A DNA stretch of 64,000 bases from the IMG/VR virus record IMGVR_UViG_3300022745_000030, positions 1-64,000 of that record; one strand, written 5' to 3'. The notes beneath the pieces were generated by a model. It searched no databases, was not told where the DNA came from, and saw nothing but the letters and a program-made list of their open reading frames with translations. Shown here piece by piece: positions 17,333-27,900 of this stretch (its first letter is position 1; each line of letters opens with the position of its first letter). The position numbers and the translations under genes are program-made. The DNA is from a virus.

Positions 17333-17551
17333 ATGCCGCAAGACCGCCAACAACTCGCCAAAGACCTTGATTCCGTAGCCTTCGCTGTGCAAGAACTCCA
17401 GGGCAAATGGGATCTGCTTGTATCCGTTCGATCGAGCTTCGCTCGGATCGCCGAAGCCCTTGGGTTCCGGCAGTCGGAAGCCCCGGTCCCAGAGACACCG
17501 GTAGCGGCAGAGACACCAGCATCTGAGACCCAAGAACCCAAAGCCGAATAG
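17333..17551 (+). CDS. Hypothetical small protein
   Basis: 72 residues from the ATG at 17333, preceded by CCGGGGAAAATTACA; an in-frame TTG at 17306 is less likely. One amphipathic helix is followed by a Pro/Glu/Thr/Ala-rich tail. Function unknown. Confidence 0.55.
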   Translation: MPQDRQQLAKDLDSVAFAVQELQGKWDLLVSVRSSFARIAEALGFRQSEAPVPETPVAAETPASETQEPKAE

Positions 17552-17553
17552 TC

Positions 17554-18372
17554 ATGGCAAATCGTCCTTTCGAGTGGGCTGATTCAACGGGGCTAGTCCT
17601 CTACGCATTCCCGGCGTCCCAGAGCCTCGGCGACTGGACAACGCACCGGGAATTGCTGGTGGAACGCTCTGCGCCCAATCTCGGAATGTACGATGCCACG
17701 CTAGACGACGCCAAAGGATTTGTCTGGTACGTGTTCGAGGGGGCTACTCAGCCTGCCTCCTGGGCTGACCACGTCTCAGAGCCGATCAATCTACCAGACA
17801 CCACAAATCAGGGCACCGGGGCATATACCATTACGTTCACTGCCCGAGATTCGGATACGAGCGCTCCGATCGCGGGAGCCCTGATTACGGTATCCGTCTC
17901 GGGGTCAATCGTCGCCTGGGGCAACACGAACGCATCTGGGGTGCTTGCTTTGGCGCTGAATTCCGGGGCAAACGCCTACACTGTCAAGGCATCTGGGTAC
18001 TCTACCTTGTCTTCCAGTGTCACCGTATCAGCGAACGCATCGGTCACCGCAAGCCTGTCGCACCAGTCGCCAACGCCTAGCGATCCAGGCCGGGTAACCG
18101 GGTACTGGGTCGTCTACGACGAACAGGGCAACGTGGAACCCAATACGCGGGTCAATATGCAGGTAGTCGAGGTCCCGGCGACCTCGACCGGGCTAGCACT
18201 CATTGACACCGTAAGACATGCGGACAGTAACTCTAGCGGGGTAGCCGAATTCGCTAACCTATTCCCCGGTGTTACCTACGTGGCATACCTCCAAGGTTCC
18301 CAGAAACAGACACTGGTTACGGTACCCGCCAATGCAACTAGCCCAGTGGCTCTCGGGAGTATCATAGGATGA
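17554..18372 (+). CDS. Virion protein with Ig-like / carboxypeptidase-regulatory-like domains
   Basis: 272 residues. After an N-terminal region, residues about 90-165 form a beta-sandwich-like repeat (ITVSVSGSIVAWGNTNASGVLALAL) and residues 185-272 a second one containing DSNSSGVAEFANLFPGVTYVAY, both resembling carboxypeptidase-regulatory or Big-type domains. Such domains often decorate phage heads or tails and bind surface sugars weakly. It overlaps the next gene by 4 nt. Confidence 0.7.
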   Translation: MANRPFEWADSTGLVLYAFPASQSLGDWTTHRELLVERSAPNLGMYDATLDDAKGFVWYVFEGATQPASWADHVSEPINLPDTTNQGTGAYTITFTARDSDTSAPIAGALITVSVSGSIVAWGNTNASGVLALALNSGANAYTVKASGYSTLSSSVTVSANASVTASLSHQSPTPSDPGRVTGYWVVYDEQGNVEPNTRVNMQVVEVPATSTGLALIDTVRHADSNSSGVAEFANLFPGVTYVAYLQGSQKQTLVTVPANATSPVALGSIIG

Positions 18373-18761
18373 CTGTAACCACAACGGTAGCCGCTGTCAA
18401 CAAAATCATCGTGTACGATACCACAGTCATACCCGATGTCCAGCCTTTTATCGATTCCGCGATCGTGATCGTATCGAGTATTGTCGCAATCGACAATACT
18501 CCTACCGATGCGATGCTAGAACTGGTTACCCGGTACGTTACGGCGCACCTGATCTCAATCACCGATACTCGGATCGCCAGCGAACAGGTCAAATCGCTCC
18601 AACAAAGTTTCCAGTACAAGCTATCGGACGGCCTAGGTCTCAGTCACTTCGGCGCCACCGCCATGCTACTAGATACTACCGGGCGACTGGCAGCCTGGAA
18701 CAACCGGGTAGTCAACGGGCTTCTGAAACCGCAATTCTTCTGGGCGGGTAGCGACGAATGA
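18369..18761 (+). CDS. Head-tail adaptor (DUF4054-like)
   Basis: 130 residues, helical, with a VTRYVTAHLIS segment followed by RIASEQVKSLQQSFQY, as in DUF4054-like head-completion proteins. It is the first of three small connector genes that overlap start to stop. Confidence 0.65.
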   Translation: MTVTTTVAAVNKIIVYDTTVIPDVQPFIDSAIVIVSSIVAIDNTPTDAMLELVTRYVTAHLISITDTRIASEQVKSLQQSFQYKLSDGLGLSHFGATAMLLDTTGRLAAWNNRVVNGLLKPQFFWAGSDE

Positions 18762-19102
18762 GCCTCGTAACTCGGGCACAGAGACAAACACTGGTCTATT
18801 GGGCACCGGGTAAAGCTAACTCGGACGGGGAGCCCACGTACCTTGCACCAGTCGAGCTATCCTGCCGCTGGGACAACCGGGTACAGGAAATCCAAACGGA
18901 TGTCGGCACCACAGTCGTCTCCCGCGTAGAACTCATTACCCAGGATTTGCTAACAGTCGGCGGCTGCGTCTTGTACGGTACCCTGAACTCCGTCCCGTAC
19001 CTAGCCAACCCTAAAAGAAATTCCGGGGCGTACGAGGTACTCAAAGTATCCTCGACTCCACCGATCACCCGAGGCGATACGCTATACGAGGCATGGGCAT
19101 GA
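18758..19102 (+). CDS. Head-tail connector / stopper protein
   Basis: 114 residues, beta-rich, with LVTRAQRQTLVYW at the start and a C-terminal YEVLKVSSTPPITRGDTLYEAW strand pair. Size and place between the adaptor and the gp10-like gene fit a head-closure protein. Confidence 0.6.
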   Translation: MSLVTRAQRQTLVYWAPGKANSDGEPTYLAPVELSCRWDNRVQEIQTDVGTTVVSRVELITQDLLTVGGCVLYGTLNSVPYLANPKRNSGAYEVLKVSSTPPITRGDTLYEAWA

Positions 19103-19485
19103 AAGCACAACTCGTAGGCGCAGACGCCATGATCCGGGCACTTACAAGGCATGGCGACAAGCTGGCGAAAGCCTTCGAAAAGGGTATCACCAAGGCGTCC
19201 AAGGTATTGTTCGAGGAAGCCAAGCAAGAAACTCCGGTAGATACCGGGGCACTTCTGGCATCCGGGGTCCAGTACACCGAGGGAACCGGCTGGAAAACAG
19301 TAGCGATCGTGGGTTTCGGTACCCCGGTGCGGGGGTTTTTCAAGAATGGCCGGGAACGGCACCCCGAGGAATACGCTTGCTGGCAGCACGATGACCCCTA
19401 CAACCGGAAATGGCTCGAAATCACAGTCGATGCCGAGTACGACAACATCCACGACATAGTATACACCTACCTCGCCAAAGCATGA
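19099..19485 (+). CDS. HK97 gp10-like tail completion protein
   Basis: About 128 residues from the ATG that overlaps the previous stop (ATGA). The pattern KAFEKGITKASKVLFEEAKQETPVDTGALLAS is typical of HK97 gp10-like proteins, which act at the head-tail joint. Confidence 0.8.
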   Translation: MKAQLVGADAMIRALTRHGDKLAKAFEKGITKASKVLFEEAKQETPVDTGALLASGVQYTEGTGWKTVAIVGFGTPVRGFFKNGRERHPEEYACWQHDDPYNRKWLEITVDAEYDNIHDIVYTYLAKA

Positions 19486-19895
19486 CACGTAGCCCAGCCG
19501 AAATTTTCGCAGAAGTGATCCGGGCGGACCAGGAAGCCCTGGGCTACTCCGTGTACGTGAACCACATGCCAGATCAACCGGATGCGGCAATTATGGTGTT
19601 TGACCAGCCTTCCGGGCAGCTAGAGGGCCGTAGTCTTCGCTCGGGCGACGTTGTCGAGCACCCCGTGGTCCAAGTCATCGTCCGGGGTCCCAAGGGGCCA
19701 GGAAGCACGATATCGGGCTATACGGCGATTTCCACGGTATGGGGTACCGTGAAGCAGGTACACCAGCAGGTGCTCTCGCAGGGCGAAATTCTGCAATGTA
19801 TCACAAAAACTAATACAATAGGGTCTTTGGGGCTAGAACCACAGACTCGCCGTGCCCGGTTTTCGCAGCAATTTAGAATGACATTTTCGGAGTAG
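19482..19895 (+). CDS. Minor capsid / tail terminator-like protein
   Basis: 137 residues, starting in an ATGA overlap. The mixed alpha-beta pattern (AEVIRADQEALGYSVYVNHMP, then VVQVIVRGPKG) and gene order fit the small terminator or minor capsid proteins found just before the tail tube gene. Confidence 0.65.
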   Translation: MTRSPAEIFAEVIRADQEALGYSVYVNHMPDQPDAAIMVFDQPSGQLEGRSLRSGDVVEHPVVQVIVRGPKGPGSTISGYTAISTVWGTVKQVHQQVLSQGEILQCITKTNTIGSLGLEPQTRRARFSQQFRMTFSE

Positions 19896-19897
19896 GT

Positions 19898-20365
19898 ATG
19901 CCTTACCAATTGATGAAGGACGGGTTTAAGACCCTTATCGCGATCAACGGGGTTACCCCGGTGTTCGAGGAAATTGAGGTAACACCACCTGCGCTCGATG
20001 CCGGTGGCACCATTACGCAAACCACGATGCGTAACACCAAGATGCGCACCATGCTTGGTAAGCAATTGGTAACCCTGGGCAAGATTTCGGTCAAGGTCGC
20101 ATACGACCCCAAAGCCTATGCCCAGATTTTCGCAGTCTTGGGTTCCAATCGCTACATCACTGTGACCTTCCCGGACAATAGCACCCTGGTTTTCTACGCT
20201 GTCGTGGACAAGTTCACGCCAGATGCCCTCAAGGAAGGTGAACGACCCGAGGCTACCCTGGAACTCGAACCAAGCAACCTCACCACGGCGAACCCACCTG
20301 TGGAATTCCAGCCGGTGTTCTCGACGGGAACAACCGTTACCACGACTACCACGGCTGTACCATAA
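19898..20365 (+). CDS. Major tail tube protein
   Basis: 155 residues, beta-rich, placed directly before the tail chaperones. A central YITVTFPDNSTLVFYAVVDKF strand pair and a Thr-rich C-terminus fit siphovirus tube proteins. A hairpin terminator follows it, as expected for a high-copy structural gene. Confidence 0.75.
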   Translation: MPYQLMKDGFKTLIAINGVTPVFEEIEVTPPALDAGGTITQTTMRNTKMRTMLGKQLVTLGKISVKVAYDPKAYAQIFAVLGSNRYITVTFPDNSTLVFYAVVDKFTPDALKEGERPEATLELEPSNLTTANPPVEFQPVFSTGTTVTTTTTAVP

Positions 20366-20386
20366 CCAGCTTTTTGATGACCTTCT

Positions 20387-20418
20387 GGGTACGGTAGCTC
20401 GGCTGTCGTACCCTTTTT
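20387..20418 (+). terminator. Rho-independent terminator after tail tube
   Basis: GGGTACG (20387-20393) pairs with CGTACCC (20407-20413), followed by TTTTT. It would lower transcription of the chaperone and tape-measure genes relative to the tube gene. Confidence 0.75.
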
Positions 20419-20436
20419 GCACTTACGGGGAAAACG

Positions 20437-20793
20437 ATGAATATCAAAGTCAAACTTACCAAAAAGTCGATTCCGGTAGAACTCGAAGTTGCCGATGGGC
20501 AATGCATGACCTACCAAGTCAAAGAAATGTCCGGGGCACAACGGGACGAATACCAGTCCCGACTCGCCAAAAAGGCGACCGTGGATGCCCAGGGCAACGT
20601 CATCGAGATCAAGGATACCACGGGCCTGTATAGCTCGCTCTTGGCCCACACTCTCTATGACCCAGACGGGAAACTGGTTCCAGAGGCAACGATCCAATCT
20701 TGGCCGGATTCGGCCCAGAGAGCCTTGTTCGAGGTAGCTCGGGAAGTCAACGGCTACAACGACAAACAGGACGACCCCGAAAAAAAAGATTAG
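20437..20793 (+). CDS. Tail assembly chaperone (G-like)
   Basis: 118 residues, short form of the tail chaperone pair. It ends in EKKD, coded over a run of eight A, where a -1 frameshift can join it to the downstream frame. Size, location between tube and tape-measure genes, and the slippery site support the role of lambda G. Confidence 0.85.
   Translation: MNIKVKLTKKSIPVELEVADGQCMTYQVKEMSGAQRDEYQSRLAKKATVDAQGNVIEIKDTTGLYSSLLAHTLYDPDGKLVPEATIQSWPDSAQRALFEVAREVNGYNDKQDDPEKKD
20781..20787 (+). promoter_or_regulatory. Programmed -1 frameshift site
   Basis: The heptamer A AAA AAA is in exact register with the upstream frame (GAA AAA AAA GAT TAG). Slipping back one base gives AGA TTA GAG CCA and continues into the 3' frame, bypassing the TAG six bases on. 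The fusion would be about 226 residues (117 + 109). Confidence 0.85.
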
Positions 20794-21116
20794 AGCCAGA
20801 AGAGTATCTCTGGTTCTACTTAGCACACGAACTGGGCTTGCCCCTCTCGCTTGTGAAACACTGGGTGACAGTGTCCGAGTTCGAGAAATGGCAAGCCTAT
20901 TTTCGTATGCGGAGAGATCAACACGAAAAGCAGGATTGGTACATGGCTTCCCTCGCACATAGCATCCACGCTGTAAACGGGGGCAAGGGAGACATAGCTG
21001 ATTTCCTACTCTCGTTCAAGGTCTCCGACAGCAAGGCCGCCGAGGTTGATCCAGAGGTAGCCGCTGAAATGTCCAAACAAACTTGGTGCGCATTCCTTAA
21101 CGTGGTGCCTGAATAA
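20787..21116 (+). CDS. Tail assembly chaperone, frameshifted part (T-like)
   Basis: This is the -1 frame extension of the gene at 20437, about 109 residues after the shift, starting RLEPEEYLWFYLAHELG. It has no well-placed start of its own, and the frame is open through the slippery site, so it is probably made only as a G-T fusion that helps tail assembly on the tape measure. Its TAA overlaps the tape-measure ATG as TAATG. Confidence 0.85.
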   Translation, partial: RLEPEEYLWFYLAHELGLPLSLVKHWVTVSEFEKWQAYFRMRRDQHEKQDWYMASLAHSIHAVNGGKGDIADFLLSFKVSDSKAAEVDPEVAAEMSKQTWCAFLNVVPE

Positions 21117-23560
21117 TGTCAACAGAACGCGAACTACCTCCATTACGAGTAAAGCTGATAGGGGATGCGTCCAGCTATAACAAAATGGTTCAGGATGCGG
21201 TCGCCAAGACTAAAGACCTGGGCAACGCAATCGGGGCTATAGGCAAAACGATAACAAAGCAGGCGGCGACTACTAAGAAAGAGATAGAGGATAACGCAAA
21301 AGCCGAGGCGCGAGCCAAGAAAGCTAACGAGAAAGCTACCTGGAATATCATAGAGGCTGCGGAAGAGGCGAATAAACTCGTCACGAAGCACCAGAAAGAC
21401 CAAGTAGCGGAAGCGGTCAAGTCTGCGCAAATAAAATCCGCAGCAGAAAAAGCCAACAATAAGTGGTGGCAGAACCACTTCAAATCGCTGACCTCGATGA
21501 CTAAGTCTGTCGCAAGAGAATCGGTATCGGCAGCGGGCGTAGTCAAGACTGCTTGGAGTGTGGCTGCCGCTAGTATGCGGAATGCGTGGGCATCACCAAG
21601 ATCATCCAATATGGGCGGCAGTGGTTTAGGTGCCGGGCTATCCAGCCGGGCTGACATCTACATGCACATGAATGCCCTGCGATCCTTGGCACAAAATACG
21701 TCCAGTATCGCTAATGCCTTCATGGAATGGCAAAGCATTTCTGTCTCTATCCAAGCCTTCACCAAGGATGCGGCCGAGGCTGCCCAGGTGATGGCTGAAT
21801 TGAAGAAACAAGCCCTCGCCAGCCCATTTGGCATAAAGGATGTAGGACAAGCGGCAACCATGCTTATGGGCTACGGCGTCGAGACGCAGAAAGCTGTAGA
21901 ACTCACAGGGATGTTGGGCGACGTGGCTATGGGCAACAAGGACAAGCTGAACCGGCTTGCTCTTGCTATGGCCCAGATCAATTCGCTCTCCAAGCTGCAA
22001 GGCCAAGAACTCCGCCAGTTGACGGAACACGGCTTCAACCCTTTGATGACGATCGCTAAGCAGACAGCGGCATCTCAGAGTGTAGAAGATATCCGTAAGC
22101 GGTACGCTGAACTGGACGCGATGAAGCGAGACGGGCTCATTACTTCCGAGGCAGTTATTGCTGCATTGAAGGTTGAGACCTCTGAGGGTGGACGGTTCGC
22201 TGGTATGGCCCAAAAGATGGCGAATAGCGTGCAGGGTCTTATCCAACAGATTCGCGAGAACATTTGGTATACGGTAGCTCATGCTATTGGGTACATGGAA
22301 GGCAACCTACAACGTGCCCTTGCTACGGTCCTACACTACACCAAGATGGCTCGGGAATGGGTCGAAACGCACAAAGAAGCCACAATTCGGATCTTGCGAA
22401 CGGCGGCGGCGTTGCTGGCAACGGCGGCTGCATTTCACATGGTTGGATTTGCTATTTCGGTATTCCGCTGGCAACTGTCTTCCGTATTCACCATTTTCAC
22501 TTCTATTCGAGCAGTCCTATTCCCAGTTACGATGGGGATTGGTCTGCTGAGCACGGCATTTGGGCAATTCGGATCGATCTTCCGGGGTACCTGGGGAATG
22601 ATATCGTCTCTTCTGATGCGAAATCCACTTGGGTTCTTTACTAATCTAGCCGGAATGGCTGGTCCGTTACTCACTGTAGCTGCCGCATTCGGTGGCATCG
22701 GTATCATGGTTGCCCTGGTGCGAGATAGCATATCCCAAGGATTGAATGTCAGTGTGGCTGAATTCATTGTTTGGATGGAAAAAGCAGGCAAGGCGGTTAC
22801 CGGGTTTTTTGCGAACTTCGAAGAGAACATTCGTATACTGGTGCCCTGGTTGGGGGCCAATATGAAGCAAATCCAGACTGCGGCTGAGATCACTTTCAGC
22901 AACATGCTGAGTGCTATGGCGCACAACATTGCTGTGTTCGCCGAGAACCTGCCGATGCTACTGGTCAAGGGTATCCAGGCAGGTATGCCTGCAATGCGGA
23001 AAGCTATGCAGGAAAGCGTAGGTTTTCTATTCTCGCCTTTCGACGCCCAGGCCCGAGGCTCTCTAGCCAATAAAATGGCGGACCTGATGACCGGGAATTT
23101 CCACGGTAAGCGAGGCCGAGACGCAGCTAAGGCGACCACTGCCAAAGACATTGTAATGGGTATGGTAGGTAGTTTCAAGCACGGCTTTGAGGACGGTAAC
23201 CCTTGGAGCAATATCCAGCTTCCCGCGTTCAATCTCAAAGTACCAGAACTCGGCGGGGTCGAGATGCCTAATGTCTCCGTTCCGCCTGCATTCAAGGCTG
23301 ATTGGGACAAATTACTGGGTGGCGGTGCTGCTAAGCAGGGCACCGCTACTATCAGTGATGCTGTGCTGTCGGGTTCTGGCGACCATGCAAAGAAACAATA
23401 CGAGTACATGGAACGACTTCGTGGTGCCCGGAAAGGCGTGGCAGCCGTGGACCCACAATTGGCTCAGCAAATCAAGGCTACCCAGTTGCTGGAAATGATT
23501 GCCAAGAACACCACGCCTAAAGAGGGTGGAGCGAAACTCGAACCGGTAAACCTGGAGTAA
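21116..23560 (+). CDS. Tape measure protein
   Basis: 814 residues. Long helical N-terminal part rich in Ala, Lys and Glu, an MNALRSLAQNTSSIANAF tape-measure-like segment, several hydrophobic helices in the middle (about 430-545), and a Lys-rich C-terminus. The position after frameshifted chaperones is diagnostic. It sets tail length and passes into the host membrane at injection. Confidence 0.92.
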   Translation: MSTERELPPLRVKLIGDASSYNKMVQDAVAKTKDLGNAIGAIGKTITKQAATTKKEIEDNAKAEARAKKANEKATWNIIEAAEEANKLVTKHQKDQVAEAVKSAQIKSAAEKANNKWWQNHFKSLTSMTKSVARESVSAAGVVKTAWSVAAASMRNAWASPRSSNMGGSGLGAGLSSRADIYMHMNALRSLAQNTSSIANAFMEWQSISVSIQAFTKDAAEAAQVMAELKKQALASPFGIKDVGQAATMLMGYGVETQKAVELTGMLGDVAMGNKDKLNRLALAMAQINSLSKLQGQELRQLTEHGFNPLMTIAKQTAASQSVEDIRKRYAELDAMKRDGLITSEAVIAALKVETSEGGRFAGMAQKMANSVQGLIQQIRENIWYTVAHAIGYMEGNLQRALATVLHYTKMAREWVETHKEATIRILRTAAALLATAAAFHMVGFAISVFRWQLSSVFTIFTSIRAVLFPVTMGIGLLSTAFGQFGSIFRGTWGMISSLLMRNPLGFFTNLAGMAGPLLTVAAAFGGIGIMVALVRDSISQGLNVSVAEFIVWMEKAGKAVTGFFANFEENIRILVPWLGANMKQIQTAAEITFSNMLSAMAHNIAVFAENLPMLLVKGIQAGMPAMRKAMQESVGFLFSPFDAQARGSLANKMADLMTGNFHGKRGRDAAKATTAKDIVMGMVGSFKHGFEDGNPWSNIQLPAFNLKVPELGGVEMPNVSVPPAFKADWDKLLGGGAAKQGTATISDAVLSGSGDHAKKQYEYMERLRGARKGVAAVDPQLAQQIKATQLLEMIAKNTTPKEGGAKLEPVNLE

Positions 23561-23562
23561 TC

Positions 23563-24462
23563 ATGACGGTACGAAACAACAACATAGTAGCCCAGTCAAT
23601 GACTCGCGATATCGAAGGACATCGCGAGTACACGGTAACGTGGCACATCGTAACCTCTACTCCGCTTCACGGTCCCGAGATTATCTTGGCCTCGGGGATT
23701 CTTCCGGCTGTCGGGTCTCCGTATTCGATTGACGACGATTACGATCCCTGGGCGTTCTGCACGCCTGAACTCACTATCGCCCCGCACCGAAATGCTCCTG
23801 ACGGAGAGCCTACGGTAGACTGGTATGTGACACAGAAGTTCTCGACCAAAACAACGTGGCGATGCCAGACGTTCCCAATTGACAATCCGCTTCTGGAACC
23901 TTACGAAATCTCCGGTGACTTCACCCACGAACAGCGGGAACCATCGAAGGACAAAGACAACAAGCCGCTTCTGTTCCCGAACTTCCAACCGATCACCGGA
24001 CCCAAAATCGAGCAGAAGTATAGCTACCCTACGATCTCGATCAAGTTCAACTCGGCAACCCTGCCGCTGAGTACCTACGTTCTCCTGATTAACCGGGTGA
24101 ACGACTCGCCACTGTGGGGTATGCCTGCTCGGTGTGTCCGATTTATCGACGCCAAGTGGGAGCGAAAACTGTACGGGGTGTGCTATTACTACTTCACCAC
24201 GACATACACCTTCGAATTCAATCTCGATACCTTCGACCCGAAAATCCCGGCAGTAGGTACCAAGTACCTGCGAAACGGGGGCGATCCCAGCAACCCGGAC
24301 GACTTCATCCAAAAAGAGGATGCTACCGGACACTCGGTAGAGGTGCTGCTCAACGCAAGAGGCGAACCCATCGATAAGATCGAGGATCAGTACATCGCCC
24401 AGCCGCAGATCGCTAAGGAAGGAAATTTACTACTTCTCGGAATCCCTGCTACAATACCATAA
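23563..24462 (+). CDS. Minor tail protein
   Basis: 299 residues, beta-rich and aromatic-rich, two bases after the tape-measure gene, where distal-tail or tail-tip proteins lie. The body (YTFEFNLDTFDPKIPAVGTKYL) suggests a beta-sandwich. No catalytic motif. Confidence 0.7.
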   Translation: MTVRNNNIVAQSMTRDIEGHREYTVTWHIVTSTPLHGPEIILASGILPAVGSPYSIDDDYDPWAFCTPELTIAPHRNAPDGEPTVDWYVTQKFSTKTTWRCQTFPIDNPLLEPYEISGDFTHEQREPSKDKDNKPLLFPNFQPITGPKIEQKYSYPTISIKFNSATLPLSTYVLLINRVNDSPLWGMPARCVRFIDAKWERKLYGVCYYYFTTTYTFEFNLDTFDPKIPAVGTKYLRNGGDPSNPDDFIQKEDATGHSVEVLLNARGEPIDKIEDQYIAQPQIAKEGNLLLLGIPATIP

Positions 24463-24464
24463 CC

Positions 24465-24935
24465 ATGAGCAAAGAACCAGTAATCTCCGTTCGTCAGTCC
24501 GGGTCCCCAGTAGAGCAAGATCGATGCACCATTACGATTATGGCGCATTACCAGGAGTGGGACCCACCAACGGTAACCCACGTCCGGCACGCATTCGACT
24601 ACTTGGAAGACCCGGCTAGCGTTCCGCAGCAATCGACCATCCGGGTAGACGTTACCCAGCGAACCGAGGTCCCTCGCGGGACCTCAGAACCGGGGCATTG
24701 TGTCTACATCCTGGAGCACCAAATAGCGAAGATTTCGTCGAAATCAGAGCACAAGGATCTATTGCAAAAAGCCCAGGAATCGAATATCATTACTTTATCT
24801 AATGAAGACGGGGTTGCTATGGGTATCCTACTGCCTAATCGATCCTGTGTTTGCCACTTCCCAGGCAAAGTCTACGCGCAGGGTTCCTCCGCTACGTCTT
24901 TGCTGCACGTATCAGTGATGCCAGCCAATGCCTGA
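24465..24935 (+). CDS. Minor tail protein, small
   Basis: 156 residues, with beta strands and three Cys. It is coupled to the next gene by an 8-nt overlap. Tail-tip role inferred from position only. Confidence 0.6.
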   Translation: MSKEPVISVRQSGSPVEQDRCTITIMAHYQEWDPPTVTHVRHAFDYLEDPASVPQQSTIRVDVTQRTEVPRGTSEPGHCVYILEHQIAKISSKSEHKDLLQKAQESNIITLSNEDGVAMGILLPNRSCVCHFPGKVYAQGSSATSLLHVSVMPANA

Positions 24936-27900
24936 ACCACGCTATTATCTGTGTGAGCAAGACAAGCAACTCCTGGAGGGAATGCACCGCAGGAGTAAGT
25001 CTGACCCACCACGACCAATTGCGGCTAGGGCTGAACCGATCGAGAAGTCTGAGGCGGATTCGTACTATGCGCTTCCGCCTTGCGATACCGGGATTCCCCG
25101 TGCATCTACAGAATTTGTAGGCGCGCCTGGGCTACTTCCCGGTAGGGCGTCATGCTGCCTATACAAACTCAACCGCGAAACAGGGATACTTGATCCGTAT
25201 GTGGACGACAGTGGGGTACCATACCGTGCGACTGTACACAATCCCACGGACTTTAGTATCATCGACATGGTACCTATCTCGCAGACGCGAGAAGGCGACT
25301 GGGTGGCTATGCCTATCCTTGGGCAAAATGCGTTGCAATCGCTTATCAATGCAAGCACCACCCAACCCCCTGTCACTACGATTGGGCCGAATAGTCCTCT
25401 CTGCGAGGGGGAATGTCTATGGACAGAAGATGGCACCGGCAAATGGGCAGCGGTAACCGGGGGATGTCGCAACACGTCCACCACGTCGAGCACCGCTCCG
25501 CCCACAACGATTGTACCATCAACAAGCACATCTAGCACGTCCACGACTACACTCAACCCCTGTTACCCGTACGGATGTACTCTCAAATGCGTTCGGGTAT
25601 CCACCACAACCGGCGCCCCAGGAACCAGCACCACTCCAGGTCCAGCGAATACCGGCTTAGTTTACCAGCAAGACGGGGCAGGTTGTGCGGGTGGTTGCAC
25701 CTGTTATGGCGCAGGGGACCCATGCTTCCTGGAAGGCGCAACCATTGATTCTCGGTGCCTGTATGTCTCACCGACTACATCCAGCACCCCGCGACCCACA
25801 ACCACGCCTTGGCCGGATGAAGCGTGCCAGATTGTAGGCAACGCTTTCGGTGCCGCATACACGAATATCTATCGCGCGGCGCTGAATGTCCGAGATACCG
25901 CCGCAGGGTGGAAGGTATGCCAAGACTGCCCCGATGGGACTGTACCATACAATTACCCACAAGCCGCAGTACATTCTGACGCAGCCAATACCTTTGAAAG
26001 TACATTCGATCGCCTGGAATTGGCGGAAGACGACAGCGCTCCCACCTCTTCGGGTAAGAAGGGCGCGTGGCTTTTTGAGTCACCCTGTGTGTTCCCAGCC
26101 TGCCAAAACTTGGCGCCGCCACCTTCGGGAATGGCGCGGTTCACAGTAACAGATACCCAGAACATGCACTTGCGAACAGCGGCGCAGCTACTGGGATCGA
26201 TTCGCCCTGGTACCCGTCTATACGAGTATCTATCTAAGATCGCTTCCGAGGGAGGTGATGTAAATTTCAGCATCTTCCAGAAAACCAGCGTCTACGGGTT
26301 AGACTCGCTCCTGAGTGCGGAGCTACTTGGAAGAGAGCTACCTGTTTCTATAAACGAATGCGTATCCTGCCCCAGTGGTACCCGCGTAAAGTTCTCGCCG
26401 ATGGATACCATCAGCTATAGCCCAGGACCTGTCAAGGGGGGCTTTCTGCGGCAAGCCCACAACACGGATGGTATCGACGATGACGCAAACATCTACAATG
26501 TAAACAGCGTCGTACGCTACGTCATCGATGTTCCGTGTGTTTCTGGGCTATCTTGTGATGTATGTCCTCCCGTTCGTATCCTGGAACCACTAGCTAATAC
26601 ATCGGTAACCCTGGGCACCACAACTACCACATCATCTACCCGGCCACCCTGCGGCTGCATTCCGCCTGATTTCTGCCCGGCAACCGGGCAATGCGTACGC
26701 ACAGGATGTGTACCCGGTGGCGCGGGATATGGAACCGTGACCACCAAGATGCCGCAATGCCCGACCACGGCACCCCCAACGGGTGCGTGCTTTAACGGCA
26801 TCCGGTGGTGCAATTGCTACGCTTCTACATCGTCCACCTCGTCTACATCGTCCACCTCTACCCAGCCGCCGAGTGCGTTCAAATGCACATGGCGATGCCT
26901 GAATAATGATACTGGGGGTTATTCAGCTACGCTGATCTATACCAACACAGGCTACCCGACGTGCTACAAATGTGTCAAGCCTACTTGTACCGGTTGCGGT
27001 ATTGTCATTACGGACGGCACCTATGACCAGACGCTGTGCTCCACCACTACCTCGGGACCACCTACCAGTACCTGTAGTCCCCCTTCTGGGTCTTGTAAAT
27101 GGGCTGCCGATCCTGACGGATTCGATTCATCCGGTATGCCTATCTCATTCAAATGGCGATCTGTTGGTACAGGCATCATAAATCTGTTCCCGTGCAATCC
27201 TAGCGATCGTCCGCCGTTGTATGCTGGTACCCAGTGCAATTGCTGCCGTCCTCCTAACTCGCCCCCAGGGAGCATTTGCGAGACTGCCTATACACCATGC
27301 GAAGCCTGTGGCCCGCAACGTGACGACTGTGGTTGCTGCCAGGGCAACGCCTGCGATAAGGTATGTCGCTACAAGGGCGATGGTTCTGGTTGGTGGATTA
27401 TTATGTCTAACCCATGCTCGGGTCCTTGCCCTTGCCCGCTGCCTAATTTCCCGTCAAAGGATAGCTGTGATACGGTGCAATACAAGTGCGGTACCGTAGT
27501 CACATCAACGACGAGCAGTACCCCGGCACCCGTTGGAATGTGCTGTCTCTATGGCGATGTGGCCCACACGGTTCCTCACGGCAGCGCCTGCCCTAAGACA
27601 AATGCGGAATGTGCCTCCCTGGCGGCCTCGTACGGTCCATATTACATCTGGACAGCCGGGGCACCTTGCGGCACAGTATGCTCCACATCAACCACTTCGT
27701 CAACCTCGACATCGAGCACCCCAGCCCCTACAGGTCGATGCTGTCTGTTTAACGCAGATGGTACTGCGATCGCTACCGGGACAACTGGGTGCGTGGATGG
27801 TAAGACCGCAGCCGAATGCGTTCCTGGACTTCTGGGAGCACCTCGCGTGATTTGGACAGCGGGCGCTACCTGCACCATCATTACGGGTGTGGGGTGCCCA

